Shown: positions 48,916 to 58,399 of the stretch, one piece after another
Layout: the number at the start of each line of letters is the position of its first letter
Position numbering within the stretch: position 1 is the first letter of the stretch
Assembly (NCBI GenBank): GCA_015063625.1
Contig: SVTT01000001.1
Span: forward strand, 1-64,000
Direction: 5' to 3'
Length of the DNA: 64,000 nt
Source of the DNA: Oscillospiraceae bacterium
Lineage (GTDB): Bacteria > Bacillota > Clostridia > Oscillospirales > CAG-272
Notes under the pieces: model-generated
Database searches by the model: none
What the model saw: only the letters and a program-made list of their open reading frames with translations
What the model was told of the DNA's origin: nothing
Position numbers and translations under genes: made by a program

Positions 48916-50087
48916 GGCTATTTCTTTTCCTTTGCGGTGCGACCGATCTTTCCGTGGCTGCCGATGACGTGACCGAATTTACCGAGCTGTGCCGTGTACA
49001 TCACGTAACGCCAAACCGCGTGTGGCGAGAAAAGGGGAGTGATGATCTTCATCTGACGCTGGAAACGCGTGCTGCGGGGCGTCTGCTCTCGCTTTGTGGG
49101 GAGCTTGAGGGAGTCCGTGTCATCAAAACGTCGGGGCTTCCGCATATTCTGGGTAAGGCGGCACGCCGTCCCGGGCTCTTGCTTGGCTGTATTTTCGCGC
49201 TGTTACTCATCACGTTGTCCCACTTGTTTGTCTGGGAGATCCGTGTGGAGGGGTGTGAGAGCATCCCGACGGAGGAGCTTTTCGGGGAGCTGTCGGCGGT
49301 CGGGCTTCGTGAGGGGAGCTTTATCCCTCTGCTGGATGGCGATTCGCTTGCCGCCGCCCTTCGCGCAGGCGACGCGCGCATTGCGTACGCCTCGGTGCAC
49401 GTGAAGGGCACGGTGGCACGGGTGCAGGTTCGGGAAAGCAATGTGCCCGAAAAGGAAAGAGAGCTGCTGCCTGCCAATCTGGTGGCGCGCTGCGATGGCG
49501 TGATCACCGCCCCTCTTGTCTTTGAGGGAGAGGTTCTGGTCAGGGAGGGGGAAACGGTACGTGCGGGGCAGCTGCTTGCGGGAGGGCTGATCGATACCGA
49601 GGCGGGAGGCATTCGCATGACCCGTGCGGCAGGGCAGGTCTTTGCACGTACCGTGCACACCTACGAGGTCCGTGTTCCGTTTGCATACGAGAAAAAGAGC
49701 TATACGGGAAGGAAGGGCAGGGAGGTGTCGCTTTTTTTCTTCTCGTTTGACCGAAAAGTTTTCAAAACCACTGGAAATTTATCGGGTAATTGTGATATAA
49801 TAGAAAAAGTAAATCGGTTTCGGGTGAGTGATGGACGGTATCTTCCCTTCGGCTATGCCGAAACCGTGCTTGAGGAGTATACGCTTGAGGCGGCTTACTA
49901 TACCGCCGAGGAGGCGCTTGCCAAGGCAAACGCAGAGCTGGATGCTCTATTGGAGGCAGAGAGCGGTGAGCGAATGCTCCTGCAAAAAAACGTGGAGGTC
50001 GCCGTGGACGGGGAGGGTATCACCCTCTTTTGTACGGTGATCGCCGAGGAGGATATTGCCAGGGTGGTGGAATTTACGGTGAGCTGA
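48912..50087 (+). CDS. yqfD: Sporulation protein YqfD
   Basis: 391 aa from ATG 48912, overlapping the yqfC stop and preceded by GGGGAGG. One membrane segment (PGLLLGCIFALLLITLSHLFVW, about residues 85-106) follows a cytoplasmic N-domain; the outer part contains the family's VEGCESIPTEELFGEL, SVHVKGTVARVQVRE and CDGVITAPLVFEGEVLVREGETV, a lipoyl-like hairpin. YqfD is a sigma-E-dependent membrane protein needed for efficient sporulation in B. subtilis, with some likeness to engulfment proteins. The track's start at 48837 lies inside yqfC. Confidence 0.92.
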   Translation: MRLFLFLCGATDLSVAADDVTEFTELCRVHHVTPNRVWREKGSDDLHLTLETRAAGRLLSLCGELEGVRVIKTSGLPHILGKAARRPGLLLGCIFALLLITLSHLFVWEIRVEGCESIPTEELFGELSAVGLREGSFIPLLDGDSLAAALRAGDARIAYASVHVKGTVARVQVRESNVPEKERELLPANLVARCDGVITAPLVFEGEVLVREGETVRAGQLLAGGLIDTEAGGIRMTRAAGQVFARTVHTYEVRVPFAYEKKSYTGRKGREVSLFFFSFDRKVFKTTGNLSGNCDIIEKVNRFRVSDGRYLPFGYAETVLEEYTLEAAYYTAEEALAKANAELDALLEAESGERMLLQKNVEVAVDGEGITLFCTVIAEEDIARVVEFTVS

Positions 50088-50125
50088 TACCGTATGCCGC
50101 GTTCTGTGCCCTGCAGGAGGTTGAT

Positions 50126-51136
50126 ATGGAGAAAGAGATCGTTCGTACCGAGAGCAGCGACGTCACCGCGCGTGTTTTCGGTGTGTGTGATGCCTATGCA
50201 CACGAGGTGGAGCAGGCGTTCGGGGTGGACATCCGTAATCGCTCCGAGGGGGGCGGCGACGCCATCGTGATCACGGGTGAGGATGGTGCGGATGTACGGC
50301 TTGCCGCCACCGTGATCGAGCGATTGCGCGATGAGGCGCGCGCGGTGAGCGAGCTCTCGGAGCAGCGTGTTTCTTATATCATCAACATGGTACGGGACGG
50401 GCAGAGTGAGGATCTGGCGGCGCTGGATGGCGGCACTGTGTGCCTGACAGGGCGCGGGAAGCCGGTAAAGGCAAAGACCGTGGGGCAGAAGCGGTACGTG
50501 GATGCCATTGCAAAAAACACCGTGGTACTGGGCGTGGGTCCTGCCGGTACGGGCAAGACCTTTCTTGCCGTTGCCATGGCGGTCAAGGCACTGCGCAACA
50601 AGGAGGTCAGCCGTATCGTGCTGACCCGCCCTGCCATCGAGGCGGGCGAAAAGCTCGGCTTTTTGCCGGGGGATCTGCAAAGCAAGATCGACCCTTATCT
50701 GCGTCCGCTTTACGATGCGCTTTACGAGATGATGGGCGCGGAGAATTATGCCAAGCACGTCGAGAAGCAGATCATTGAGATCGCCCCACTTGCCTACATG
50801 CGCGGGCGCACGCTTGATGATTCGTTCATCATCCTGGACGAGGCACAAAATGCCACTCCGGAGCAGATGAAGATGTTCCTGACCCGTCTCGGCTTCAATT
50901 CCAAGGCGGTCGTTACAGGCGATCTGACGCAGACTGATCTTCCGAATGGGCAAAAAAGCGGCCTTGCCGCGGCGGTCAAGATCCTTGCCGGTATCGAGGA
51001 CGTCAAGATCCATTATTTTACCGAGAAGGACGTGGTAAGGCACAAGCTTGTGCAGAAGATCATATTGGCATACGAGCGATATGAACGGGAGCAGCAGCGT
51101 CCCCGCAGTGTGAAAAAGGAGAGGACAGGCAAATGA
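50126..51136 (+). CDS. phoH: PhoH family ATPase (PhoH/YlaK type)
   Basis: A nucleotide-binding protein thought to act in RNA metabolism together with YbeY. The 336 aa product has an N-terminal KH-like region (EVEQAFGVDIRNRSEGG) and the PhoH ATPase with Walker A VGPAGTGKTFLAVA (about residue 137), RPAIEAGEKLGFLPGDL, Walker B FIILDEAQNATPEQMKMFLTR and the sensor VVTGDLTQTDLP. ATG 50126 with AGGAGG five bases before it is preferred to the track's start. It overlaps ybeY by four bases. Confidence 0.94.
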   Translation: MEKEIVRTESSDVTARVFGVCDAYAHEVEQAFGVDIRNRSEGGGDAIVITGEDGADVRLAATVIERLRDEARAVSELSEQRVSYIINMVRDGQSEDLAALDGGTVCLTGRGKPVKAKTVGQKRYVDAIAKNTVVLGVGPAGTGKTFLAVAMAVKALRNKEVSRIVLTRPAIEAGEKLGFLPGDLQSKIDPYLRPLYDALYEMMGAENYAKHVEKQIIEIAPLAYMRGRTLDDSFIILDEAQNATPEQMKMFLTRLGFNSKAVVTGDLTQTDLPNGQKSGLAAAVKILAGIEDVKIHYFTEKDVVRHKLVQKIILAYERYEREQQRPRSVKKERTGK

Positions 51137-51612
51137 AGCTGAAGATCTATTTCGAAAACGACCAGGAGCAGGTGGAGATCACCTATTCGCTGAAAATGCT
51201 GATCCGCCGTGCGGTGCTTGCCACACTTGCGGCGGAGGGAGTGACGGGGCACAGCGAGGTCTCGGTCACCTTCACCGATAACGAGGGGATCCGTGCGCTG
51301 AACCGACGATTTCGGGAGGTTGATGCGCCCACCGACGTTCTGTCCTTCCCACTGTTTGAGGATGGCTTTGCGGGGGCGGATTTCGGACATATGCTCGGTG
51401 ATATCGTGCTCTCACTTGAAAAATGCAGAGCGCAGGCGGAGGAATTCGGACATAGCTTTATGCGCGAGTGCGCCTTTTTGACGGTGCATTCCACGCTGCA
51501 TCTGTTGGGATACGATCATGAAACGAGCGAGGAGGACGATGCCGACATGCGCGCGCGTCAGACGGCGATCGTTGAGAGCATGGGACTTGGTGTAAAGGAG
51601 AGCAGCAAATGA
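51133..51612 (+). CDS. ybeY: Endoribonuclease YbeY
   Basis: Single-strand RNase that matures the 3' end of 16S rRNA and takes part in ribosome quality control. The 159 aa product shows DVLSFPLFE (about residue 70) and the zinc-binding HSTLHLLGYDHETSEEDDADM, which fits the H-x3-H-x5-H pattern; the usual Gly after the first His is Ser here. Start overlaps the phoH stop and its stop overlaps era, so the three are translationally linked. Confidence 0.94.
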   Translation: MKLKIYFENDQEQVEITYSLKMLIRRAVLATLAAEGVTGHSEVSVTFTDNEGIRALNRRFREVDAPTDVLSFPLFEDGFAGADFGHMLGDIVLSLEKCRAQAEEFGHSFMRECAFLTVHSTLHLLGYDHETSEEDDADMRARQTAIVESMGLGVKESSK

Positions 51613-52496
51613 AAAAAGCAGGATATATTGCCATCGTAGGTCGCCCCAATGTGGGCAAGTCGACCTTGCTGAACGCCATACTGGGAGAGAAGATCGCCAT
51701 CGTATCGAACAAGCCCCAGACCACCAGAAACCGCATTCTCGGCATTCTGACCAAGGGAGAAGCGCAGTTTATTTTCGTGGATACCCCGGGCATCCATAAG
51801 CCGCAGAACAGCCTTGGCGACTTTATGGTAGAAGCGGCAAACGCATCGATGCGCGAAGCGGACGGAGTGATCCTGATGGCGGATGCGGGCAGGGAACCCA
51901 CCAACGTCGAGGAGAACGTCATCCGTTATCTCAAGCAATCGGGCGTACCCGCCGTGCTGGCGCTCAATAAGACCGATCTTTACAACGCGCCCGAGATCGC
52001 GCAGACCATTCAGCGCTACGCGGCATTGCACGATTTTGCCGCCTTTGTGCCCCTTTGTGCCAAAAACGGCAAGCAGGTCACGGACGTGCTTGACGAGTGC
52101 GCCAAGCTGCTGCCCGAGTCCGAGTGGTTTTTCCCCGAGGATATGATCACCGATCAGCCCGAGCGTCAGATGGCGGCTGAGATCATTCGCGAAAAGCTTT
52201 TGCGCACCCTCAACAAGGAGGTGCCGCACGGTGTTGCCGTGGTGATCGAGGAGTTCAAGGATGAGGATACGCTTATCCGTATCCGCGCCGAGATCTTTTG
52301 CGAGAAGGCATCCCATAAGGGGATCATTGTGGGCAAAAACGGTGCCGAGCTGAAGATGGTGGGCACCTACGCGAGAGAGGATCTTGAAAAGCTTTTCGGC
52401 GTCAAGGTCTATCTCAATCTCTGGGTCAAGGTCAAGGAGAACTGGCGTGACAGCCGTGCCGCAGTCGGCAATTTCGGTTATCGGGAGGAGAAATAA
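51609..52496 (+). CDS. era: GTPase Era
   Basis: Essential GTPase that binds the 3' end of 16S rRNA and helps 30S assembly. The 295 aa product has all G motifs: G1 IVGRPNVGKSTLLN, the switch KPQTTRNRILGI, G3 FVDTPGIHKPQ, G4 LALNKTDL and G5 VPLCAKNG, then the KH domain (ETLIRIRAEIFCEKASHKGIIVGKNGA read in part as IIVGKNGAELKMVG). The era stop is three bases before the GTG of recO. HD-domain pgpH and dgkA, which sit between phoH and era in many Firmicutes, are missing here. Confidence 0.97.
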   Translation: MKKAGYIAIVGRPNVGKSTLLNAILGEKIAIVSNKPQTTRNRILGILTKGEAQFIFVDTPGIHKPQNSLGDFMVEAANASMREADGVILMADAGREPTNVEENVIRYLKQSGVPAVLALNKTDLYNAPEIAQTIQRYAALHDFAAFVPLCAKNGKQVTDVLDECAKLLPESEWFFPEDMITDQPERQMAAEIIREKLLRTLNKEVPHGVAVVIEEFKDEDTLIRIRAEIFCEKASHKGIIVGKNGAELKMVGTYAREDLEKLFGVKVYLNLWVKVKENWRDSRAAVGNFGYREEK

Positions 52497-52499
52497 GCG

Positions 52500-53333
52500 G
52501 TGCTCCATTTTTCTGCCGATGCGCTGGTCTTACGCGCTGTTGCGCGCGATGAGCACGATAAGCTGCTGACGCTGCTGACCGCCGATTACGGCAGGTTTTA
52601 TGCGGTGGTCAAGGGGGCACATTCGGCGCGCCGCCGCGAGATCGGCAGCTTTGAGCCTTATACCTTCGGCAATTTCGAGCTTGGAGGAGGGGGCAGCGTC
52701 AAGTGGGTGCGGAATGCGACCACGCTTGAGGCGTTCGGGGGGCTTCGCTATGACCCCGAGAAGCTGTTTTTGGCGGCGTATATCGCCGACGTGGCATACG
52801 ATCTTTCGGGCGAGCGAGAGCCCGCGCACGAGATGCTGTCGCTGACGCTCAATACTCTGCACAGGATCTCGGAGGCAAAGGGAAGTCTTGGTCTTATCAA
52901 GGCGGCGTTTGAAATGCGCGCTGCCGCCATTTCGGGCTTTTGCCCGGAGCTTTCAGGATGCGGCAGGTGCGGCGCTCCCGTGGGAGATTCGATCTGTCTT
53001 GACGTAATGAACGGCTCTTTTCTCTGCGGCGACTGCCTTCATAGGGCATCGCTTGCCTACAGCCGTGAGGTGGATGAGCTGGGGGAGCGCAACGTGCTCT
53101 GTCCTCTGGATGCCTCGGCTGCCGCGGCGCTTGCTTATGTCGTTCGTGCCGATGCCAAGCGCATCTTTTCCTTTAGCCTGACCGATCCTGTATCGGTCGA
53201 TCTCTTCTGCCGTGCGGCAGAGGCGTATCTTCTGCATCATCTTGAAAGGACCTTCGTCACACTTGAGAATTACAAGAAAATGCAGATCACCCATTCTTCA
53301 GTCACCAAAGAAAATACGGCGAGGGGGATCTGA
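52500..53333 (+). CDS. recO: DNA repair protein RecO
   Basis: Recombination mediator that helps RecA replace SSB at gaps and breaks. The 277 aa product has an OB-fold N-terminus (LHFSADALVLRAVARDEHDKL, FYAVVKGAHSAR) and a helical C-domain with a zinc site: CGRCGAPVG and FLCGDC. The GTG start at 52500 follows GGAGGAG by ten bases. It lies between era and mutS2, as in many Clostridia. Confidence 0.94.
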   Translation: MLHFSADALVLRAVARDEHDKLLTLLTADYGRFYAVVKGAHSARRREIGSFEPYTFGNFELGGGGSVKWVRNATTLEAFGGLRYDPEKLFLAAYIADVAYDLSGEREPAHEMLSLTLNTLHRISEAKGSLGLIKAAFEMRAAAISGFCPELSGCGRCGAPVGDSICLDVMNGSFLCGDCLHRASLAYSREVDELGERNVLCPLDASAAAALAYVVRADAKRIFSFSLTDPVSVDLFCRAAEAYLLHHLERTFVTLENYKKMQITHSSVTKENTARGI

Positions 53334-53356
53334 CCCTCTTGCGTACATGAGGTATC

Positions 53357-55747
53357 ATGCAGATCAATCAAAAAGCGCTCCAAACGCTGGAGTATGATAA
53401 AATACTGGCAATGCTTGCCGCCTGTGCGCCTACAGCGGGCTCACGCGAGATGGCGCTGGCGCTTCTGCCGGACGACGACGAATATACCGTCAACAAAAAA
53501 TTAAAGCGTACCGATGATGCGCGGAAGCTTCTTTCGGATAAGGGCATGCCCTCCTTTGGGCTTGTCAAGGATATTACCGATTCGCTTGCCCGTGCCGCAA
53601 AGGGGGCAACCCTGACAACGGGTGAGCTGCTTGATGTCGGCAACGTGCTGCGCACGGCGCGGGGGCTGCTTGAATACAGTCGGACGAACCGCCATTTTGA
53701 AACGGTTCTTGACGAGGTGTTTGAGCGTCTTTTGCCCGACAAGCGGCTTGAGGAACGAATTTATCGCGCCATTGTGTCGGAGGACGTCATTGCCGATGAG
53801 GCGAGCCCCGCGCTTTCGGATATCCGTCGGAAGATCCGCATTGCCAACAATCGAATTAAGGACACTCTGCAGCACTATATCACCACCAATACCTATGCCA
53901 GGCATCTGCAAGAGAGCATCGTGACCATGCGAAACGGTCGCTACGTCATTCCCGTGCGTGTGGAGAGCAAAAACGAGATCAAGGGACTCATTCATGACAC
54001 CTCCTCGTCGGGCTCGACCATCTTCGTCGAGCCGATGGCAGTGGTGGATGCCAACAACGAGCTGCGTATGCTGGAATCGAGGGAAAAGCATGAGATCGAG
54101 CGCGTGCTGCTTGAGCTTTCCTCTATGGTCGGCGGGTGTGCGGGTGCGCTTTCTCTCAATTATGCCAATATCAACGAGCTTGCCTTTGTGTTTGCGTGCG
54201 GCAAGCTTGCCGATCGCATGGATGCCGTGTTTCCCGTCATCACCGCCGATCGACGGATCGATCTTGTCAAGGCGCGTCATCCCCTGATCGACAAGGAGCG
54301 TGTAGTGCCCATTACGGTGTCACTCGGCAAGGCGTGGGATACCCTGATCATTACAGGCCCGAATACGGGCGGTAAGACTGTCACACTCAAGACGCTCGGA
54401 CTGTTTGCGTTGATGGCGCAGTCCGGCTTGCATATCCCGGCGGATGAGGGCTCTGAGCTTTGTCTTTTTGACCGTGTGCTGGTCGATCTCGGCGACGAGC
54501 AGAGCATCGAGCAGTCGCTTTCCACCTTCTCCTCACACATGGTGCATATCGTTTCGATCGTGAGCGAGGTGAGCGATCGGTCGTTGGTTCTTTTTGACGA
54601 GCTCGGTGCGGGCACCGACCCCGTCGAGGGCGCGGCGCTTGCGGTGGCGATCATTTCCCGTATGAGGGAATGCGGCGCGCTGACGGCGGCAACCACGCAC
54701 TATGCCGAGCTGAAGGCATTTGCGCTGGATACCGAGGGCGTGCAGAACGCTTCCTGCGAATTTGACGTCGGTACCCTGCGCCCGACCTACCGTCTGATCA
54801 TCGGTGCACCGGGAAAGTCCAATGCCTTTGCCATCTCGGAAAAGCTGGGGCTGCCTGCCGAGGTGGTGGCACGGGCGAGGGAATTGATCAGTGCCGAAAA
54901 CCGCCACTTTGAACGGGTGATCGAGCAGCTGGAGAAGGCGCGCCTTGAGGCAGACCGTGATCGGGAGGCGGCAGAGCGCCTGCGCGCGGATCTTGAGAGG
55001 CAGCGCGAAGCAGCGCAAAGGGAGGCAGAAGCCGCAAAAAAGGCGGCAAGCGCCGCATTGGATGCAGCACAGGCAAAGGCAACCGCTTTGGTCGAGAGTG
55101 CACGCGCGTCGAGCGAGTTTATTTTTGCCCAGCTGGAGGAGGTGCGCCGACAGCGCGAATCCGAGCGACTCGGCGAGGAGCTTGACAAGACCCGCCGCGC
55201 GGTGCGTGCGCATCTGCGCGAGAACGAGTCGCGCTTCAATCCCGTCGAGGAGCGAAACAACGAGGACTACCGTCTTCCCCGTCCCCTGAAGAAGGGGGAT
55301 GAGGTCTATCTGGTGGATATCGATAAAAAGGGCGTTCTTCTTTCCGATCCCGATCGCAGCGGTAACGTGCAGGTGCAGGCAGGCATTATCAAGACGCGCT
55401 CGAGGATCGAGAATCTGCGTCTGATCGAGAACACGCCGGGAGTGGGTGCTCCGGGTGAGAAGAAAACGGCGGCAAAGGATTACCGCGTCAGTGTATCAAG
55501 AGAATTTCGTGATGAGATCGATCTGCGCGGCTGCACGGGTGACGAGGCGTGGTTCATGGTGGATAAATACTTTGACACGGCTGCCATCGCCGGCTTCAAA
55601 ACGGTTCGCCTGATTCACGGCAAGGGTACTGGTGCGCTCCGAAATTCGCTCTGGGGTTATCTGAAGCGCGATCGTCGCGTTGCCACCTTCCGTATCGGCA
55701 GATACGGCGAGGGAGATGGGGGCGTCACTGTGGTGGAGCTGAAATAA
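53357..55747 (+). CDS. mutS2: Endonuclease MutS2
   Basis: MutS-like ATPase with an Smr nuclease end; in Firmicutes it limits recombination or splits collided ribosomes. The 796 aa product shows the core/lever region (LEYDKILAMLAACAPT; VKDITDSLARAAKG), Walker A ITGPNTGGKTVTLKTLG (about residue 335), Walker B VLFDELGAGTDPVEGAAL, the coiled-coil (long Ala/Glu/Arg stretch, about 520-620), a KOW-like linker (PLKKGDEVYLVDIDKKG) and the C-terminal Smr domain with IDLRGCTGDEA and RLIHGKGTGAL. A GAGG lies before the ATG. Confidence 0.96.
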   Translation: MQINQKALQTLEYDKILAMLAACAPTAGSREMALALLPDDDEYTVNKKLKRTDDARKLLSDKGMPSFGLVKDITDSLARAAKGATLTTGELLDVGNVLRTARGLLEYSRTNRHFETVLDEVFERLLPDKRLEERIYRAIVSEDVIADEASPALSDIRRKIRIANNRIKDTLQHYITTNTYARHLQESIVTMRNGRYVIPVRVESKNEIKGLIHDTSSSGSTIFVEPMAVVDANNELRMLESREKHEIERVLLELSSMVGGCAGALSLNYANINELAFVFACGKLADRMDAVFPVITADRRIDLVKARHPLIDKERVVPITVSLGKAWDTLIITGPNTGGKTVTLKTLGLFALMAQSGLHIPADEGSELCLFDRVLVDLGDEQSIEQSLSTFSSHMVHIVSIVSEVSDRSLVLFDELGAGTDPVEGAALAVAIISRMRECGALTAATTHYAELKAFALDTEGVQNASCEFDVGTLRPTYRLIIGAPGKSNAFAISEKLGLPAEVVARARELISAENRHFERVIEQLEKARLEADRDREAAERLRADLERQREAAQREAEAAKKAASAALDAAQAKATALVESARASSEFIFAQLEEVRRQRESERLGEELDKTRRAVRAHLRENESRFNPVEERNNEDYRLPRPLKKGDEVYLVDIDKKGVLLSDPDRSGNVQVQAGIIKTRSRIENLRLIENTPGVGAPGEKKTAAKDYRVSVSREFRDEIDLRGCTGDEAWFMVDKYFDTAAIAGFKTVRLIHGKGTGALRNSLWGYLKRDRRVATFRIGRYGEGDGGVTVVELK

Positions 55748-55863
55748 AGCCCTTCGTTTTGGGCAGTTTGTAAAAAAAATTGTGTACTTTTTTTGTTTTT
55801 AAAGCAAACCGACCGTAAAAAAATGACAAAACAACCGAATTCGATTTTTTTCACGCAAAAGGG

Positions 55864-55892
55864 TTTTCAAAGAAGACTTTATATGTTATAAT
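55864..55892 (+). promoter_or_regulatory. Sigma-A promoter of the PRPP synthetase homologue
   Basis: TTTTCA (55864-55869), 17 bases, TATAAT (55887-55892). The 55748-55946 interval holds no gene; there is a weak hairpin GCCC...GGGC just after mutS2. Confidence 0.68.
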
Positions 55893-55949
55893 ACTTTTAT
55901 ATTTGGGCTTGCCCGTATCCATCTTATATGTTTCATTTGGAGGTTTATG

Positions 55950-57101
55950 ATGAAGGAATCACTGTACGGAGAACTGAGTGTCATCGGTATGCGCGGCTGC
56001 GAGCAGTTTGTTGCTCAGGTCGACAACTATCTCAAGGAGTGGAGAAGACATGGCGGAGAGGAATCCTTCCTCGCGTCGATCGAGTGCCCTCGCTTCGGCA
56101 CCGGCGAAGGAAAGGGCCTTTTGCACGACTCCATGCGCGGTCATGACGTTTATATCATCTGTGATCCCTTTAACTACGGTGTCACCTACAAAATGTACGG
56201 CAAGGAGGTGCCCATGAGCCCCGATGATCACTACGCCGATCTTAAGCGCGTGATCGCCGCGATCGAGGGTAAGGCACGCCGCGTGTCGGTGATCATGCCG
56301 ATGCTTTACGAGGGACGTCAGCACAAGCGCTCCTCCCGCGAGTCGCTCGACTGTGCGCTGATGCTTCAGGAGTTGGATTCTATGGGTGTCAAGAATATCA
56401 TCACCTTTGATGCGCACGACCCCCGTGTGCAGAACGCTATTCCGCTTTGCGGCTTCGATGACGTTCGTCCCACCTATCAGATGATCAAGGCTCTGGTTCG
56501 TCAGTATCCCGATATTTCCATCGACAAGGAAAACCTGATGATCATCTCACCCGACGAGGGAGCCATGGGCCGTTGCATGTACTATTCCTCCATGCTGGGT
56601 CTTGATATCGGCATGTTCTATAAGCGCCGCGATTATTCCAAGATCGTCAACGGCAGAAACCCCATCGAGGCACACGAGTATCTCGGCAGAGATCTTACGG
56701 GCAAGGACGTGATCATCATTGACGATATGATCTCCTCGGGTGAATCACTGCTTGATGTGGCACTGCAGCTCAAGGAGAAGGGCGCAAAGCGCATCTTCAA
56801 CTTTGCCACCTTCGGTCTTTTCACCGATGGCTTTGACAAGTTTGACAAGGCATATGCCGATGGCGTCATTACCCGTATTTTCACAACCAACCTGGTCTAC
56901 CGCACTCCCGAGCTGCTCTCCAAGGAGTGGTACGTTGAGGTCAATATGTGCAAATACGTTTCCTACATCATCGACACGCTGAATCATGACGATACCATCA
57001 GCAATCTCCTCAATCCCGCCAAGCGAATCCAGAAGCTGCTTGATAAGCATAAGAAGGAGATGGGCGGTCAGCTGAAGATGGATTTTAAGAACAAGCGCTG
57101 A
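55950..57101 (+). CDS. prs: Ribose-phosphate pyrophosphokinase, long divergent form
   Basis: Makes PRPP from ribose 5-phosphate and ATP for nucleotide, His and Trp synthesis. At 383 aa it is longer than the usual 315 and belongs to a divergent clade: the flexible-loop motif reads MLYEGRQHKRSSRESLDCALM instead of ARQDRK..., the DAHDPRVQNAIP segment replaces DLHAxQIQGFF, and the PRPP loop is VIIIDDMISSGESLLD (about residue 256). The C-terminal extension ends in a basic helix. ATG 55950 is six bases after GGAGG; the ATG at 55947 is also possible. A closely related enzyme with a different substrate is conceivable. Confidence 0.88.
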   Translation: MKESLYGELSVIGMRGCEQFVAQVDNYLKEWRRHGGEESFLASIECPRFGTGEGKGLLHDSMRGHDVYIICDPFNYGVTYKMYGKEVPMSPDDHYADLKRVIAAIEGKARRVSVIMPMLYEGRQHKRSSRESLDCALMLQELDSMGVKNIITFDAHDPRVQNAIPLCGFDDVRPTYQMIKALVRQYPDISIDKENLMIISPDEGAMGRCMYYSSMLGLDIGMFYKRRDYSKIVNGRNPIEAHEYLGRDLTGKDVIIIDDMISSGESLLDVALQLKEKGAKRIFNFATFGLFTDGFDKFDKAYADGVITRIFTTNLVYRTPELLSKEWYVEVNMCKYVSYIIDTLNHDDTISNLLNPAKRIQKLLDKHKKEMGGQLKMDFKNKR

Positions 57102-57196
57102 CCAAAACGAAACACCGCCGGCATACATAGGCATATCATACGGATATGACGTTGTACCCGGCGGATCGTTTTATGCTACTTTTGAAAGGTCATTTT

Positions 57197-58249
57197 ATGA
57201 AAGATAAGAATTGCGCTCCCTGCAAAAAGACCTCGATCGGCGGACAGGCACTGATCGAGGGAATCATGATGCGAGGACCTCAAAAAAGCGCCATGGCGGT
57301 GCGCCGTCCGAACGGTGAGATCTATTTTGAGGAAAGTGATAACGAAAAAAGAAAGCGCCCCCGCATCTGCCGTCTGCCCTTTATCCGCGGTATTTTCGGG
57401 TTTGTGGATTCCATGATGATCGGCTATAAGGCGCTGATGCGCTCGGCAGAGATCTTCAGCGAGGAGGTCCCCGGGGAGTCGGCAAACGAAACGGAAAAGC
57501 CTGCTTCTGCTGAAAGCGTTACTCCCGATGCCGCAGAGCAGAAGGAGCCCGAGAGCATGTTTGGAAAGGCGACCATGGCAGTCATCATGGTGCTTGCTAC
57601 CGTGCTTGGTGTGGCGCTCGCACTCGGACTGTTTGTCTGGCTGCCCACGTTTATTTACAGCAAGCTCGCGTTGCTTTTGCCCGAGCACCTTGCGGCAAAT
57701 CGCCTGCTTCGGTCGAGCTTTGAGGGTGTTTTTAAGATCGTTTTGCTGGTGCTTTATATGGCGCTCGTGTCCTTGATGAAGGATATCAGACGCACCTTTA
57801 TGTACCACGGCGCCGAGCACAAGACGATCTTCTGCTATGAAAAGGGCATGGAGCTGACGATGGAAAACGTGAAAAGGCAACGCCGTTTTCACCCCCGTTG
57901 CGGCACTTCTTTCCTGATTTTGATGCTCTTGGTCAGTATTGTGGTGGGACTTTTTATCCCTGCGCAATTCGGCTCAGTGGGCGGTACCGCCGCAACGCTG
58001 CTTCGTGCTGCCGTCAAGCTGCTTTGCATCCCCGTGATCATGGGTATCGGATACGAGCTACTGAAGCTTGCTGGCAAGTATGACAATATTCTCACCCGTA
58101 TCATCTCTGCGCCCGGTATGTGGCTGCAGCGCATCACGGTTCGTGAGCCCACCGACGATATGATCGAGTGCGCCATTCGCGCGTTCGTCGCCGTGCTTCC
58201 CGAGGAGGAGTGCACCGCACCCGCCGATCGCCCCAAGTCCCCGTCATGA
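57197..58249 (+). CDS. DUF1385 (YqhQ-like) membrane protein
   Basis: 350 aa; start at ATG 57197 with GAAAGG, rather than the track's 57146. DUF1385 proteins are predicted metal-dependent membrane enzymes of unknown role. The family start SIGGQALIEGIMMRGP is followed by VRRPNGEIYFEE, RLPFIRGIFGFVDSMMIG, and a region with membrane segments (AVIMVLATVLGVALALGLFVW). The conserved core reads MYHGAEHKTIFCYEKG and RFHPRCGTSFL, giving candidate His/Glu/His ligands. Between prs and this gene a CCGCCGG/CCGGCGG pair with an inner CATATC/GATATG hairpin (57117-57167) may be a terminator-like structure. Confidence 0.88.
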   Translation: MKDKNCAPCKKTSIGGQALIEGIMMRGPQKSAMAVRRPNGEIYFEESDNEKRKRPRICRLPFIRGIFGFVDSMMIGYKALMRSAEIFSEEVPGESANETEKPASAESVTPDAAEQKEPESMFGKATMAVIMVLATVLGVALALGLFVWLPTFIYSKLALLLPEHLAANRLLRSSFEGVFKIVLLVLYMALVSLMKDIRRTFMYHGAEHKTIFCYEKGMELTMENVKRQRRFHPRCGTSFLILMLLVSIVVGLFIPAQFGSVGGTAATLLRAAVKLLCIPVIMGIGYELLKLAGKYDNILTRIISAPGMWLQRITVREPTDDMIECAIRAFVAVLPEEECTAPADRPKSPS

Positions 58250-58254
58250 TCTGC

Positions 58255-58300
58255 AAAGCCGTCAGGTCTGCCTCTTTCAGAGGTGGCTTGGCGGCTTTTT
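58255..58300 (+). terminator. Terminator of the DUF1385 gene
   Basis: AAAGCCGTC...GGCGGCTTTTT with an inner CCTCT/AGAGG hairpin; ends in a T-run. Confidence 0.82.
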
Positions 58301-58311
58301 GACGTTACCTC

Positions 58312-58340
58312 TTGACTTTGGGGCATCAATATTATACAAT
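58312..58340 (+). promoter_or_regulatory. Sigma-A promoter of the exopolysaccharide genes
   Basis: TTGACT (58312-58317), 17 bases, TACAAT (58335-58340), about 60 bases before the glycosyltransferase start. Confidence 0.72.
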
Positions 58341-58399
58341 TAATAAAATATGAACATCTCTTGCGCGCGAGGGATGTGCCGTGAAGGGAGGGGAAGGGC

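Noticed and set aside
49898-51043. 381-aa minus-strand ORF opposite phoH
   Set aside because: phoH is intact on the plus strand; the reverse frame has no start signal or motif.
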